A DNA stretch of 64,000 nt, taken from the NCBI GenBank assembly GCA_910584405.1, contig CAJUAL010000008.1, positions 1-64,000 on the forward strand, in the 5' to 3' direction. Source of the DNA: an uncultured Vampirovibrio sp. Its GTDB lineage: Bacteria > Cyanobacteriota > Vampirovibrionia > Gastranaerophilales > Gastranaerophilaceae. Of the stretch, positions 46,022-54,928 are shown one piece after another; positions within the stretch are counted from its first letter, which is position 1; each line of letters begins with the position of its first letter. The notes under the pieces were generated by a model, which was not told the origin of the DNA, did no database searches, and worked only from the letters and a program-made list of their open reading frames with translations. The position numbers and the translations under genes were made by a program.

Positions 46022-46282
46022 CTAATTATCTGAAAAATTATAATCAACTATATCTTTCCAAGTATTATTAGGCATACAACCTTTATAATCTGGAATAATA
46101 GCTTCCATAAAGTCATCAATTTTCATAGAAATAACAGTACAAATATACATATCTTGAAGACGCATTGTACTATTTTCATCACAAAACTCATTACCTTTAC
46201 TATTGGGAATACCAATACTAACAAGAGCTGCTAAGAAGTATCTACGAAACATTTCTTTTGTAACACTAGAAACAGCATCCAT
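46022..46282 (-). CDS. Hypothetical small protein
   Basis: 86 residues, mixed alpha, four Cys, soluble, acidic. It contains FLAALVSIGIPNSKGNEFCD and ends VDYNFSDN. It lies two bases after the 333-residue unknown and three bases before the metalloprotease-like gene, so it is co-transcribed with both. Family not recognised. Confidence 0.45.
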   Translation of the reverse strand: MDAVSSVTKEMFRRYFLAALVSIGIPNSKGNEFCDENSTMRLQDMYICTVISMKIDDFMEAIIPDYKGCMPNNTWKDIVDYNFSDN

Positions 46283-46284
46283 AA

Positions 46285-47286
46285 TTAAGCTTTCTTATAG
46301 ATATATTTATCACAAAGAGTTTTAATGCGATTAGAAAGATGTTCCATTTCAACTTCAATCGTTTTAGCTGCGGAAATATAAGTAGTAATGTTAAGTTCAC
46401 CAATAAATTCTGGAAATAACAACATATTAACTTTAGTTTTATAAGTATTACCAGAATCATTTTGAGCAATCCATGCTTTAGGATTAGCATAAAAACTAAA
46501 TGTATCAGTAGTTTTAACTTTTGAATTAAGATACAAAGGGTTAAGTTTAGGAAAGAAAGAAAGTATATGATTATCTGAAGGAGATTCAGTTGAAGTCATA
46601 ACTTCATTTTCTAACCATTCTTTAACAGCTTCTAAAGAACTAAACATTAATCTAGCTGAACATTTTGCTTTAGCAATAGGACTACCTTTAGGAACTTTAT
46701 ATTCTATTATTTTAATATGATCTTTTATTAAACCGTAAGTATATCTATTAAACATTTTAACAGCATGATCACGAGATTCAACTTCAGCAGCCATATTAAA
46801 ATCAATAGTAACTCTAAATTCAGGAGTATAAGCTAAATCTATATTTTCATTATCAATAAGATAACCTATATTCCAAATCTTATAATAACGAGCATTTTCA
46901 TTGTTACCATCAAAGAATTCAATAGGAACATTATGAACATAAATATAATATTGAATCTTAAGAAGAGTTTGATAAAATACAAATTGATTACCACTTGTAA
47001 CAGGAATAAAATCTCCATTTGTATCAAGAATAAAATTAATATTGGTATTAAGCCAATCAATTTCATCTTTATATAAATCATTAATTGTTCTAATATCTTT
47101 ACAAATATAAGGATCATCTGGAGAATCCATTCTTACAAGAGATGGAACTGTAATTCCATTTACGGTAATAGGTTTATATTTATCAGAAGTAATAGCTAAT
47201 GTAGTAAGTTCTTCTTTTACATTAGAAGTTTCTTTAAAAACATCTTTAGCTTCATCAATTTCTTTAAAAGGATTGTCTACTTCCAT
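46285..47286 (-). CDS. Hypothetical protein
   Basis: 333 residues, soluble, alpha/beta. An acidic N-terminus (PFKEIDEAKDVFKETSNVKE) is followed by a middle region with FYQTLLKIQYYIYVHNVPIE, and a C-terminal helix (AAKTIEVEMEHLSNRIKTLC) ends YIYKKA. No catalytic motif seen. It sits three bases downstream of the ligase gene, in the replication block. Family not recognised. Confidence 0.5.
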   Translation of the reverse strand: MEVDNPFKEIDEAKDVFKETSNVKEELTTLAITSDKYKPITVNGITVPSLVRMDSPDDPYICKDIRTINDLYKDEIDWLNTNINFILDTNGDFIPVTSGNQFVFYQTLLKIQYYIYVHNVPIEFFDGNNENARYYKIWNIGYLIDNENIDLAYTPEFRVTIDFNMAAEVESRDHAVKMFNRYTYGLIKDHIKIIEYKVPKGSPIAKAKCSARLMFSSLEAVKEWLENEVMTSTESPSDNHILSFFPKLNPLYLNSKVKTTDTFSFYANPKAWIAQNDSGNTYKTKVNMLLFPEFIGELNITTYISAAKTIEVEMEHLSNRIKTLCDKYIYKKA

Positions 47287-47289
47287 ATA

Positions 47290-48603
47290 TTAATCATCAT
47301 TACTTTCATAATCACGAACTCCATAAGCATTAGCATTAAATGGAATCTTTTTATCAGTTCTTTCGTAGAACTTAATAGCAAGTAGTTTACCAATGAATTG
47401 ATTTCTATGACCTAAAATATAATCACTTGTCATAGTTTCATCAGTAACACCATTATAAACAGATGTAGGTTTAACTTCAAATACTTCATTATTTAAATCA
47501 TTCCTACATTTAAACTTAGCATATTCATAAGTAATCTCTTTACCATCAATAACTTTTGTTATTTTATCAATAAGTATATCAAGACAAAGACATTCAGTTT
47601 CTTCACAACGTTTGGCTTTCATCATAGTTTGTGGACGAGAACCAAACTGATATTCAGCAGTTTTAACTCGAATAACACAACCTTCATAACCATGCTCAAT
47701 ACAAGCGTCTCTATAATTTTCAACATCTTTATCATTTTCAACATCAATTATAGAACATAATGCTACAATTTTAGCTTTAGTTGTACAACCATGTTGACAA
47801 ATAGAATTTTGAATAAATATAGAATCAGAATCATTTTGAAGTATAGCTTCAAGTTTAGCATCATTCAATATAGATCTTCGTAACCAATATCTATCTATAT
47901 TAGACATATCAGGAATACTAAGATCAAAATTAACAAATTGAAGTTGTTTATGAAGAGGATTTTTAGGATTACGAGCAGCACCACCTATAGTTGTATTCTT
48001 TTGATCTTTAATATAAAGCTCTCCATCAAAAGTAATATTCTTATAATCTTCTCGATAAAATACATATCTATTAAAAGCATCTTCTATATGTTTTACATTA
48101 TAACGAAGACCTTCTTTACTACGAATAACAACTTCATGACTAATACCAAATAAACCGTTATCAACAGCTTCATATTTTATTGTACAACGAACTCCATTAA
48201 TTTTTGGATCAGCCATAGCACCATTAGAATAATCAAATATACCTCTTTTCCACTTCTGACACTTCATAGGTTTATCTACATTATTTGCATCAGTAGCGAA
48301 TTTAGGAATAACATTATCGAGTAAATCATGAAATTGATTTGCACTTTCATACATATCATCAGTAATACCGTACATTTCGGCTGTCTTATAACCTCTGTCG
48401 ATTTTACGCTTGATTTGGCTATTATAAGACGTTTTTGTCGAAGCTGATATAATTACTTGTCCGACGTCTGAAAGTCGTTCAAATAAGCCAAATGATACCT
48501 TATCGTTGATTCCATCAGTGCTTATTTGCCAATACACGATACGTCCCAGAGCATCACGTTTATAAAGAGTAGTACTCTTATCATCCCCATATACGCTTGC
48601 CAT
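47290..48603 (-). CDS. ATP-dependent DNA ligase
   Basis: 437 residues from the ATG at 48603 (MASVYGDDK). The open frame extends upstream to 48657 but would add a hydrophobic leader inside the previous gene. Motif I is ADPKINGVRC (Lys near residue 133, the adenylation site, variant K-x-N-G), motif III NITFDGELYI, motif IV YEGCVIRVK, motif V MMKAKRCEE. These define the covalent nucleotidyltransferase fold of ATP ligases, which seal nicks using ATP. The N-terminal 80 residues (about 48360-48560) have codon use unlike the rest of the gene. Confidence 0.85.
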   Translation of the reverse strand: MASVYGDDKSTTLYKRDALGRIVYWQISTDGINDKVSFGLFERLSDVGQVIISASTKTSYNSQIKRKIDRGYKTAEMYGITDDMYESANQFHDLLDNVIPKFATDANNVDKPMKCQKWKRGIFDYSNGAMADPKINGVRCTIKYEAVDNGLFGISHEVVIRSKEGLRYNVKHIEDAFNRYVFYREDYKNITFDGELYIKDQKNTTIGGAARNPKNPLHKQLQFVNFDLSIPDMSNIDRYWLRRSILNDAKLEAILQNDSDSIFIQNSICQHGCTTKAKIVALCSIIDVENDKDVENYRDACIEHGYEGCVIRVKTAEYQFGSRPQTMMKAKRCEETECLCLDILIDKITKVIDGKEITYEYAKFKCRNDLNNEVFEVKPTSVYNGVTDETMTSDYILGHRNQFIGKLLAIKFYERTDKKIPFNANAYGVRDYESNDD

Positions 48604-49096
48604 CTTCATCAATGTTATGAAGTAAAACAATAGCATGAGTTGGATTATTATAAGCAATTAGCATACAATTCCAAGAATCACGTATAGTTTTATGGGGAGC
48701 ATAAGCTATAGTTTGAAAGTTCTTATGACAGAAACATTGATAGCTTCCAGTAAGTGTTTGTTTATTATGAAGTTTACCTTGAGTTACTTCAAAAAGACTT
48801 TCAATAATCTTAAAATCATCATCAGATTTAATCTTAGTTTCACCCATAAATGCTCCTTCTTTAAAAGGATTAAACCCCCAAGTATGAATGAATTGACCTA
48901 ATTTAATTTGAGAGTTTTGATATGACATCTTACTCATTACTTCACGTAAATTAGTAATAGCTTTAATAACTATAGCATAATCTTCTTTATTCATCGGATA
49001 AAGAAAATATCTAGTACCATCATCAAAACGTTTCAAAGGAATACCATCACATAATAGACGTTGTGCATCAGGACACAACTCTTCTTTCTTTACCAT
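48581..49096 (-). CDS. Hypothetical protein
   Basis: 171 residues, soluble. It has an N-terminal CPDAQRLLCDGIPLKRFDDG and a middle GQFIHTWGFNPFKEGAFMGE, then a Cys/His-containing GSYQCFCHKNFQ. It overlaps the ligase start by 23 bases and the primase stop by 29 bases, so the three are tightly coupled. Possibly a replication accessory; no family recognised. Confidence 0.45.
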   Translation of the reverse strand: MVKKEELCPDAQRLLCDGIPLKRFDDGTRYFLYPMNKEDYAIVIKAITNLREVMSKMSYQNSQIKLGQFIHTWGFNPFKEGAFMGETKIKSDDDFKIIESLFEVTQGKLHNKQTLTGSYQCFCHKNFQTIAYAPHKTIRDSWNCMLIAYNNPTHAIVLLHNIDEDGKRIWG

Positions 49097-50132
49097 TTAC
49101 GATTTCATTTAAATACATATTAGCAAATTTCTTTTTAACGAAATTGTAATCAGTAATACGAACTAAATCTGTAGGATCTTTAGCACTATAACCTTTAGTC
49201 ATAAATAAAGCTGTAAAGCCATAATTCTTTTCATATTCGATAGCAGATGTAAGACCTGTGTTATCCGTATCAAGCATGACATAAATTTGAGATTTAGTAG
49301 TTTTTCGTAAAACATCAACAATATCATCTGGAAGTTTTGCAGTTTCACTAGCAATCACATAAACTCCAACATCGTTAATTCTAAGTTCTTTCAATAATCG
49401 TAGTATTAGCATTTTATCCTTTTGAGATTTAACTATTAACTTATATGTAGTATTAGCTAAACTATCAAGATTTTCAAGAGGACATTTATTATTTGTAATA
49501 AAACGATTAGCAGTATGCTTATTTCTAAATGGAAAATAAAGTTTAATACAACCATCATTAACTTGATATTCATAACAAGGATCATGACGAGTATAATAAT
49601 ACGGATTACTAATACCATCAATCTTAAAAGATTCAACTACTTTAACAAATCTATCAACTAAGTCATTAGTAATACCAAATTGATTATAATACTTGTAATC
49701 ATAAAATGATGCTTTACGATTTACAGTTGTAATAACACGAAGTTCATTATTAATAATTCTATTTTGACTTTGATAAACACGATTAATATAAGGTGAATCA
49801 TTCTGCACATCAGAAGCATATTCAATAATATGAGAACAAATATCAACGAAATCTTTATTATTAGTACAATTCTTTTTAAGAACTAAACCAACAATTTCAA
49901 ATATATCACCTCTATAACGATAATCAGCAAAGTCACGAAAAATTAACTTATTACCATACCATTTAAAACTAACAGAAGGATTAGGATCATAACGAAGAGG
50001 ATTAGAGATTTTATAATTGCGTAAACAAATACAATTATTTATCTCTGTTTCAGGAATATTAAGAAAGACAGAATAAATATGTACTTGATCAAGTGTATTC
50101 AAAATATAATCTTTATCACTTGTACTCCACAT
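49068..50132 (-). CDS. DnaG-like primase with Toprim domain
   Basis: 354 residues from ATG 50132 (MWSTSDKDYILN). The longer frame to 50231 runs through repeat copy G and is unlikely. N-terminal NPLRYDPNPSVSFKW and IFRDFADYRYRGDIFEIVGL resemble the phage CHC2-type region, but the zinc Cys/His set is not evident. The Toprim part reads KMLILRLLKELRIN and IYVMLDTDNTGLTSAIEYEK (D-x-D), then TKGYSAKDPTDLVRI. It makes RNA primers for lagging-strand synthesis. The first Toprim Glu is not obvious. Confidence 0.75.
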   Translation of the reverse strand: MWSTSDKDYILNTLDQVHIYSVFLNIPETEINNCICLRNYKISNPLRYDPNPSVSFKWYGNKLIFRDFADYRYRGDIFEIVGLVLKKNCTNNKDFVDICSHIIEYASDVQNDSPYINRVYQSQNRIINNELRVITTVNRKASFYDYKYYNQFGITNDLVDRFVKVVESFKIDGISNPYYYTRHDPCYEYQVNDGCIKLYFPFRNKHTANRFITNNKCPLENLDSLANTTYKLIVKSQKDKMLILRLLKELRINDVGVYVIASETAKLPDDIVDVLRKTTKSQIYVMLDTDNTGLTSAIEYEKNYGFTALFMTKGYSAKDPTDLVRITDYNFVKKKFANMYLNEIVNGKERRVVS

Positions 50133-50148
50133 ATTTACATCTTTTGTA

Positions 50149-50203
50149 GCATTTGCAGTCCCCAGTAGGGAACAAGACTGTGGTCGAGAGCGGAGCGTTT
50201 GCA
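50149..50203 (+). repeat. Dispersed GC-rich element, copy G
   Basis: GCATTTGCA (50149-50157) and GCGTTTGCA (50195-50203) flank CCCCAGTAGGGAACAAG and GACTGTGGTCGAGAGCGG. The flanks match each other with one change and differ from those of copies B, D and H. GCAGTC can pair with GACTGT around the core. It lies in the 5' leader of the primase gene, antisense to it. Confidence 0.8.
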
Positions 50204-50228
50204 ACACTAAGCACCAAACCAATAGAAA

Positions 50229-50262
50229 CAAAAAAAGAGGGTAGATTTCTCCACCCTCTTCA
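50229..50262 (-). terminator. Rho-independent terminator
   Basis: On the - strand AAGAGGGTGGA pairs with TCTACCCTCTT around AAA, then a T-run. It follows the 50280-51137 gene by about 18 bases. Confidence 0.85.
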
Positions 50263-50279
50263 AAAGTATAAGTTACATC

Positions 50280-51137
50280 TTAATATTTTCCAACTCCACC
50301 ACCGTTACCAGCATAGCGATTCTTCAAAGCGTTAATAGCATCAGCATTTACACCTTGACCTTGACCGTAATTCATAGCAACTCCAGCTTCAGCAGCAGCA
50401 CTATTCGATTTTTCATCTTTGTCAGCATCTTTTGAAAGTTCAACAGTTTCACCTGGAAGAATTTCAATAGAAGGTTTTTTACCGTTAATAACACGTTCAA
50501 TATAACCTTGACCAACAAAGCCCGGAGTACAAAGATATTTACGATCTCCATAATGAGCAAGAAGTTTCATCCAAACAACAATAGGTTCACCTTTTCCATC
50601 TAAGAATACAGGCTTACCATCTTTACCAGCATTAAATGCTTTAACAAAGAACTCACAGAAAGCTCTCCATTGAGCAATACGTTCATTAATACCAGCGTTC
50701 ATATCAATGGGTTGAGGAAAACCTGGTTCAACAAAGTTAGGACAACCGATATAAGCGTCGAGACGATGACGGCAATTGCGATAAGCTTCAGTTACAATAG
50801 AAGTAAATGTTTTCACATCTACTTGTGTTCCATCAGTTTTACGAGTAGTAACTATACGGAAAGAATCGGTATAGAAACGATCAACTTCATCACCAGGAAT
50901 AGGTTCTTCTTTATAACGGAATACGATCGTAGGAACTGGAATACCAGCATATTCATACGTGGAAGCGATTCCATTTTCATCTACTTTTGGAGTTTCAGTA
51001 TCCTTAATCTCTACAGACACGAGATGAGCTTGACACAAATTGTTGAACTCTTCACGAGGTTTAAACTTCTTGTCTTGGGTAACAACAACTTCACCAAAAT
51101 TAATAACACCAACTTGACTTTTATTTACTTCACTCAT
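50280..51137 (-). CDS. Abundant replication-associated protein, candidate ssDNA-binding
   Basis: 285 residues. The N-terminal 200 residues are beta-rich (VGVINFGEVVVTQDKKFKPR; VPTIVFRYKEEPIPGDEVDR), and the C-terminal 70 are low-complexity and partly acidic, ending in a Gly-rich tail (KNRYAGNGGGVGKY). The gene has its own terminator and lies in a leader with a second one, and its codons are more balanced than its neighbours', suggesting high expression. A folded beta domain plus a flexible tail beside primase and recombinase suggests a DNA-binding role; this is inference, no family recognised. Confidence 0.45.
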   Translation of the reverse strand: MSEVNKSQVGVINFGEVVVTQDKKFKPREEFNNLCQAHLVSVEIKDTETPKVDENGIASTYEYAGIPVPTIVFRYKEEPIPGDEVDRFYTDSFRIVTTRKTDGTQVDVKTFTSIVTEAYRNCRHRLDAYIGCPNFVEPGFPQPIDMNAGINERIAQWRAFCEFFVKAFNAGKDGKPVFLDGKGEPIVVWMKLLAHYGDRKYLCTPGFVGQGYIERVINGKKPSIEILPGETVELSKDADKDEKSNSAAAEAGVAMNYGQGQGVNADAINALKNRYAGNGGGVGKY

Positions 51138-51158
51138 TTTACAAATAATTTAAAGAGT

Positions 51159-51187
51159 AAAAAAAAGAGGAACCCTGTTAGTTCCTC
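51159..51187 (-). terminator. Rho-independent terminator
   Basis: On the - strand GAGGAAC pairs with GTTCCTC around TAACAGG, followed by eight Ts. It follows the 51232-51954 gene and lies in the leader of the gene at 51137. Confidence 0.85.
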
Positions 51188-51191
51188 CTTT

Positions 51192-51203
51192 TGTAAGATA
51201 GAT
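51192..51203 (-). promoter_or_regulatory. Shared 12-base motif, copy 1
   Basis: ATCTATCTTACA on the - strand, identical to the motif at 51979-51990. Here it lies 55 bases before the start at 51137, upstream of the terminator hairpin. A promoter or processing site is possible. Confidence 0.3.
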
Positions 51204-51231
51204 TCCAAATCAATGGATTACTTATAGAAGA

Positions 51232-51954
51232 TTAAATATCTTCATTTTCAGCTTTTGCTTCTTGAGCTACCTCAGCTTCTGCTACCGGTGCATCCTCAAC
51301 AGCTACCGGAGTATCATGCTTCTCTTCTGCCTCATCAGCTGCTTGTTCAGCTTCAACAGAAGGATCATACGGACGTTCGATAATTTGAGCATTAACACAA
51401 GCATAGATTCTCAACATAGAACCATCAGAGTTCGGATAGTCAATACCGGTATCAACAAGTTCGTAGTGAACTTCACGATTTGCAGTGTACTTAGTATAAG
51501 GTTTACCCTCAGAATCTTTTTTATCAATTCCGTAAGCATAACCAAGCTCAGCTAACTTATCAGCGGTGATAGCTTGCGCATCTACTGTATTCTGCAAGAA
51601 TTGTGAGTAACAAGCGGCATAAGAGCAGAATAATTTACGTCCAGTTCCTTTAGCTTTACCAACAGCAGCTAACGTCATCATATCATCAGTTTTCACTTTA
51701 GATACCATGATGAAGAACTTCTTATTAATATCGTTTTCACATTGATCAGCAGTCAAGACCATAGCTTTCATATAGTCACCTGTTTCAATATTCAACATTT
51801 TAGAAGCAAGACCGTTAATACACATCTTATTTATAGAGATATTAACAACAAGCTCCGGACGAATTTCATCACTTACTTTAGCAGCTTTAGCTACAGTTTC
51901 AAAACGACCTTCATTGATACCAGCTTTCAAGAAATCAAAATTCATTTTTTCCAT
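51232..51954 (-). CDS. Abundant acidic-tailed protein, candidate SSB
   Basis: 240 residues. The first 190 residues form a mixed domain (MNFDFLKAGINEGRFETVAK; ELVVNISINKMCINGLASKM), and the last 45 are almost wholly Ala/Glu/Asp/Val (AEEKHDTPVAVEDAPVAEAE), ending EAKAENEDI. A folded domain with a long acidic tail is the usual shape of phage and bacterial single-strand binding proteins, whose tails recruit partners. It has its own terminator and lies between the RecT-like gene and the gene at 51137. No OB-fold signature can be confirmed by eye. Confidence 0.45.
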   Translation of the reverse strand: MEKMNFDFLKAGINEGRFETVAKAAKVSDEIRPELVVNISINKMCINGLASKMLNIETGDYMKAMVLTADQCENDINKKFFIMVSKVKTDDMMTLAAVGKAKGTGRKLFCSYAACYSQFLQNTVDAQAITADKLAELGYAYGIDKKDSEGKPYTKYTANREVHYELVDTGIDYPNSDGSMLRIYACVNAQIIERPYDPSVEAEQAADEAEEKHDTPVAVEDAPVAEAEVAQEAKAENEDI

Positions 51955-51978
51955 GACTTTAACTTTATTAATAGTTTA

Positions 51979-51990
51979 TGTAAGATAGAT
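51979..51990 (-). promoter_or_regulatory. Shared 12-base motif, copy 2
   Basis: ATCTATCTTACA on the - strand, 25 bases before the ATG at 51954, a spacing that would suit a promoter -10 region or transcription start. No other exact copy was noticed; copy H of the repeat ends in the related GGAACTATCTTACA. Confidence 0.35.
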
Positions 51991-52026
51991 GTTTGCAATA
52001 GTATTACCACAAACGGTATTTAATTT

Positions 52027-53022
52027 TTAATAATTAGCGTTATCATCTGCTTCTACGTATTGAATATCAATGGTATCATCATTAATTGACTTAACATCTT
52101 TAAGTTCAACATCACAATACATACCATTAAGAATATCATTAGCGCAGATACGTGCAGCAAGCATAATTGCCATTTTTCTCATAAGCGCACGTGTATGTTT
52201 ATCCCAATTATCTTTACCTTTAACATCAGTACCCGTTATAGAATGTTTACCCGATTTAAGACCTGCATCTATAGCTTCTTGAAGAGTATAAGAAATAGTA
52301 GTTTTCTTACCTTTTCTAATAAGTGAAACAGTAGTACGATAAGTGTCAATAACACGACTAACAGGAACCATACCTTTTTCAGCCATCGCAGCTCTAACAT
52401 AATCATCATTATATTCATCTACATCAATATGACGATCAGGATTAAATTCAATAATAGGTTTATCAAGTTGTAAATTGAAATATTTATACACAGGAACAAA
52501 ATCTTCATCAATATCAATATCAATATGATGTTTATTAAGACATCCTTCAACAACATTGATACCTGTATAAACTTGTCTAGTACCACCACTTTCAAAACAA
52601 AAAATATTCTTTAAAGAAGCAGTAACACTAAGACCAAGAGTTTTACCTAACTCAACCTTTTGAATTGCATCAAGATTAAGATTACGACCATAAGCGAGAG
52701 AAGTCATCGGAGAAAGACCTAATTCTTGCCCAGTTAATAAACAAGTAACCATGTTATCAATATTAATAACTTCAGTGGCAATTCCATCTTTAACAACATT
52801 TTCTTTAAATCTCGCACCAAGATCAGTATTAATTAAACTTTCAGCAAAAGTTCTATATTCACCAAGAACAGCGAGATTACGAGTAATTACATCTTTATTT
52901 GCTTGTGCAATAGCATTAGTAGAATCAGCTTTAACTACATTTGCATTAGCACCGTCTTTCGTAGCATCATTTGTAATAACTTCTTCACTCATTTCGTTTG
53001 ATTTGTTGTCTTTATTTTCCAT
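52027..53022 (-). CDS. RecT-like single-strand annealing protein
   Basis: 331 residues. After a disordered N-terminus (about 40 residues), the core has CLLTGQELGLSPMTSLAYGR, ASLKNIFCFESGG and WDKHTRALMRKMAIMLAARI, the order and spacing seen in RecT-family annealing proteins (GxELGLxPxxAL, then a late Arg-Lys-Ala helix). Such proteins anneal complementary single strands during phage recombination and end repair. The C-terminus is acidic (DDTIDIQYVEADDNANY). It lies next to the candidate SSB and a helicase. The family call is by motif pattern. Confidence 0.65.
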   Translation of the reverse strand: MENKDNKSNEMSEEVITNDATKDGANANVVKADSTNAIAQANKDVITRNLAVLGEYRTFAESLINTDLGARFKENVVKDGIATEVINIDNMVTCLLTGQELGLSPMTSLAYGRNLNLDAIQKVELGKTLGLSVTASLKNIFCFESGGTRQVYTGINVVEGCLNKHHIDIDIDEDFVPVYKYFNLQLDKPIIEFNPDRHIDVDEYNDDYVRAAMAEKGMVPVSRVIDTYRTTVSLIRKGKKTTISYTLQEAIDAGLKSGKHSITGTDVKGKDNWDKHTRALMRKMAIMLAARICANDILNGMYCDVELKDVKSINDDTIDIQYVEADDNANY

Positions 53023-53084
53023 TGATAAAAGTAGATATTAATTTTGATATTAGCAACAATAGCTATAACTAAATCAGCAAAAAA

Positions 53085-54596
53085 TTAAAATTTAACATCT
53101 TTAATGCTGTTTGCCCACACAATATCAGTAGTAAAACTACGTTGTGCATCAACCAGCTTTTCTTTCTCCTTTGACGTTTTATAATTGTCTGAATTAAGTG
53201 TGAAATCTCGCATATAAAGCCATATTATTAAGATAGGCTTATTTATATATGGTTGTTCGATTTTGTCGTCTGATATAGTCTTAAATGGCTTGCAATATGG
53301 AGAGGTACATATAATAGTAGTAAGCCCATCCACATCAAAAACCGAATTAGCAATTTCATCAGTAGCAATAATTGAAACATCACCATGTTCTAAATGTTTA
53401 AGACATTCTTTACGAATACCAGCTTCACCAAATACTTTAGGTTCACCTTTCTTAGCACCACTAGCATATAAATAAGGATTACCTTGAAAATCATAACATA
53501 TTCTCGAAGATATACCTTTATACCAACACATACAATGATCTAAAGTTTCAACATAATTTGTAATAGAACGAGTCTTACTTAGAACAAGACCTTTACCTTT
53601 AATATTCTTAATAATAGCAGCAATAGCTTCTCGTTTATTAAGATTATTATTATATAATTCTAAACGCTTTTCTATAGCATTAGTAAATGCTTTAGTACAT
53701 GTAAGAATATTATCAGGATTCCAATACATTTCTACTTGCTTATTATAATCATTAGAAAGATCAAGATCTTTTTTCCAACCCATAATCTCTGCAACCATAG
53801 AACGTACTGTTTCACTATGAATATGCTCAATTTTATCTGTTAGATTATTCACATAATTAACACCTTGATGACAAGCTTTAATTAAAGCCATATCATCTTC
53901 AACCATATCCATTCTAAGATGAGTAAACTTTTTAAATTCGTAATTAACCATCTTAGCTTTACCTTTAAATATAGAAAGCATAGAACTAATTTGCTCAGTA
54001 AGCTGTTTATATAGTTCTTTTTCCTCATTAGTAAAATCAATTCCAACATTATATATAACATAAGGAGAAATCCAACCTTCTTCCAAAGCAACACCTTTAG
54101 TTATAATATCAACAATTGGAATACCAAGAGAAGTAAATGCTTTTAATATATTCTCAGGAATCTTTTTAGTAGTAACAAATAAAAATCTATCAGCAGCTAC
54201 TTTCTTCATTTTCTTGAAATAAGTATCTTTATCATGATAAACACTATTTGTACAATCAAGCATAATAAATGTATCACAATATAAAAGCTCTTTACCTTTG
54301 TATTTAGTTGTAATACGTTGTATAAAACTATTAACATCTTCAATTATAATAGAAGATGAAGTTACATATTTACGAAGTGCATCCTTAATAGAATTATTAG
54401 AAACAACAATATGTACATAAGCTTCAACATCAGATTCATATTGTTGTAAATTTACATGTTGAATAACTTCACTAATCACAAGAGGAATATCAATACGTTC
54501 TGTATATTGAAATAAACCTTTATAACCAGCTTGTTTCCATTTAAGAATACCTTGATAAATACGTTTATATTTTTCAGAAATATTATATTCTTTCAT
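53085..54596 (-). CDS. Divergent SF2/SNF2-type helicase lacking a visible Walker A
   Basis: 503 residues. LEEGWISPYVIYNVGIDFTN and EEKELYKQLTEQIS resemble the bridge region of SNF2/XPB-type helicases. The second half keeps helicase-domain-2 features (GKGLVLSKTRSITNYVETLD; LEHGDVSIIATDEIANSVFD; GLTTIICTSPYC). No G-x-G-K-T loop is seen in the N-terminal part, and the expected DExx box is replaced by IMLDCTNS. It may be an inactive or partner-dependent motor. The last 80 codons (about 53095-53340) differ in codon use from the rest. Confidence 0.5.
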   Translation of the reverse strand: MKEYNISEKYKRIYQGILKWKQAGYKGLFQYTERIDIPLVISEVIQHVNLQQYESDVEAYVHIVVSNNSIKDALRKYVTSSSIIIEDVNSFIQRITTKYKGKELLYCDTFIMLDCTNSVYHDKDTYFKKMKKVAADRFLFVTTKKIPENILKAFTSLGIPIVDIITKGVALEEGWISPYVIYNVGIDFTNEEKELYKQLTEQISSMLSIFKGKAKMVNYEFKKFTHLRMDMVEDDMALIKACHQGVNYVNNLTDKIEHIHSETVRSMVAEIMGWKKDLDLSNDYNKQVEMYWNPDNILTCTKAFTNAIEKRLELYNNNLNKREAIAAIIKNIKGKGLVLSKTRSITNYVETLDHCMCWYKGISSRICYDFQGNPYLYASGAKKGEPKVFGEAGIRKECLKHLEHGDVSIIATDEIANSVFDVDGLTTIICTSPYCKPFKTISDDKIEQPYINKPILIIWLYMRDFTLNSDNYKTSKEKEKLVDAQRSFTTDIVWANSIKDVKF

Positions 54597-54601
54597 ACAT
54601 C

Positions 54602-54925
54602 TTAATTAACATCAGCTAATTTAATAGTTTCTGAAATAGCTCTAGCACACATTTCAATTTCATTACGATTATATAAATCATCAATATAATCAGTTAATAA
54701 TTCATATAATCTATAACCAGCATCACCAAGAATACGACATAGATCAAAAACAATATGTTTACTCATTTGATTATGATCATAATCTTTAATATCTTTACTA
54801 TTAAAAGAATATTTAGCAAAAAAATCATCTAAAGCATCATGTAAATACATAACAGCTACAGCTTTATTAGCAGTAAATCTATTAGTATAAAATGCTTTAT
54901 AAACTAAAGCCCTATCACGTTTCAT
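54602..54925 (-). CDS. Hypothetical helical protein
   Basis: 107 residues, all-helical by composition, charged (AVAVMYLHDALDDFFAKYSF; YELLTDYIDDLYNRNEIEMC). It lies three bases after the DNA polymerase gene and five before the SF2-like gene, so it is in the replication operon. No recognised family; a polymerase or helicase accessory is possible. Confidence 0.45.
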   Translation of the reverse strand: MKRDRALVYKAFYTNRFTANKAVAVMYLHDALDDFFAKYSFNSKDIKDYDHNQMSKHIVFDLCRILGDAGYRLYELLTDYIDDLYNRNEIEMCARAISETIKLADVN

Positions 54926-54928
54926 ATC

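Noticed and set aside
50146..50210. Ribosomal bypassing at the dispersed elements (T4 gene 60 style)
   Set aside because: The in-gene copies are open in frame and need no bypass; no take-off and landing codon pair was identified at the intergenic copies.
50133..50231. Longer primase start at 50231
   Set aside because: The extra residues are encoded by repeat copy G and lack similarity to primases; the ATG at 50132 begins the recognisable protein.
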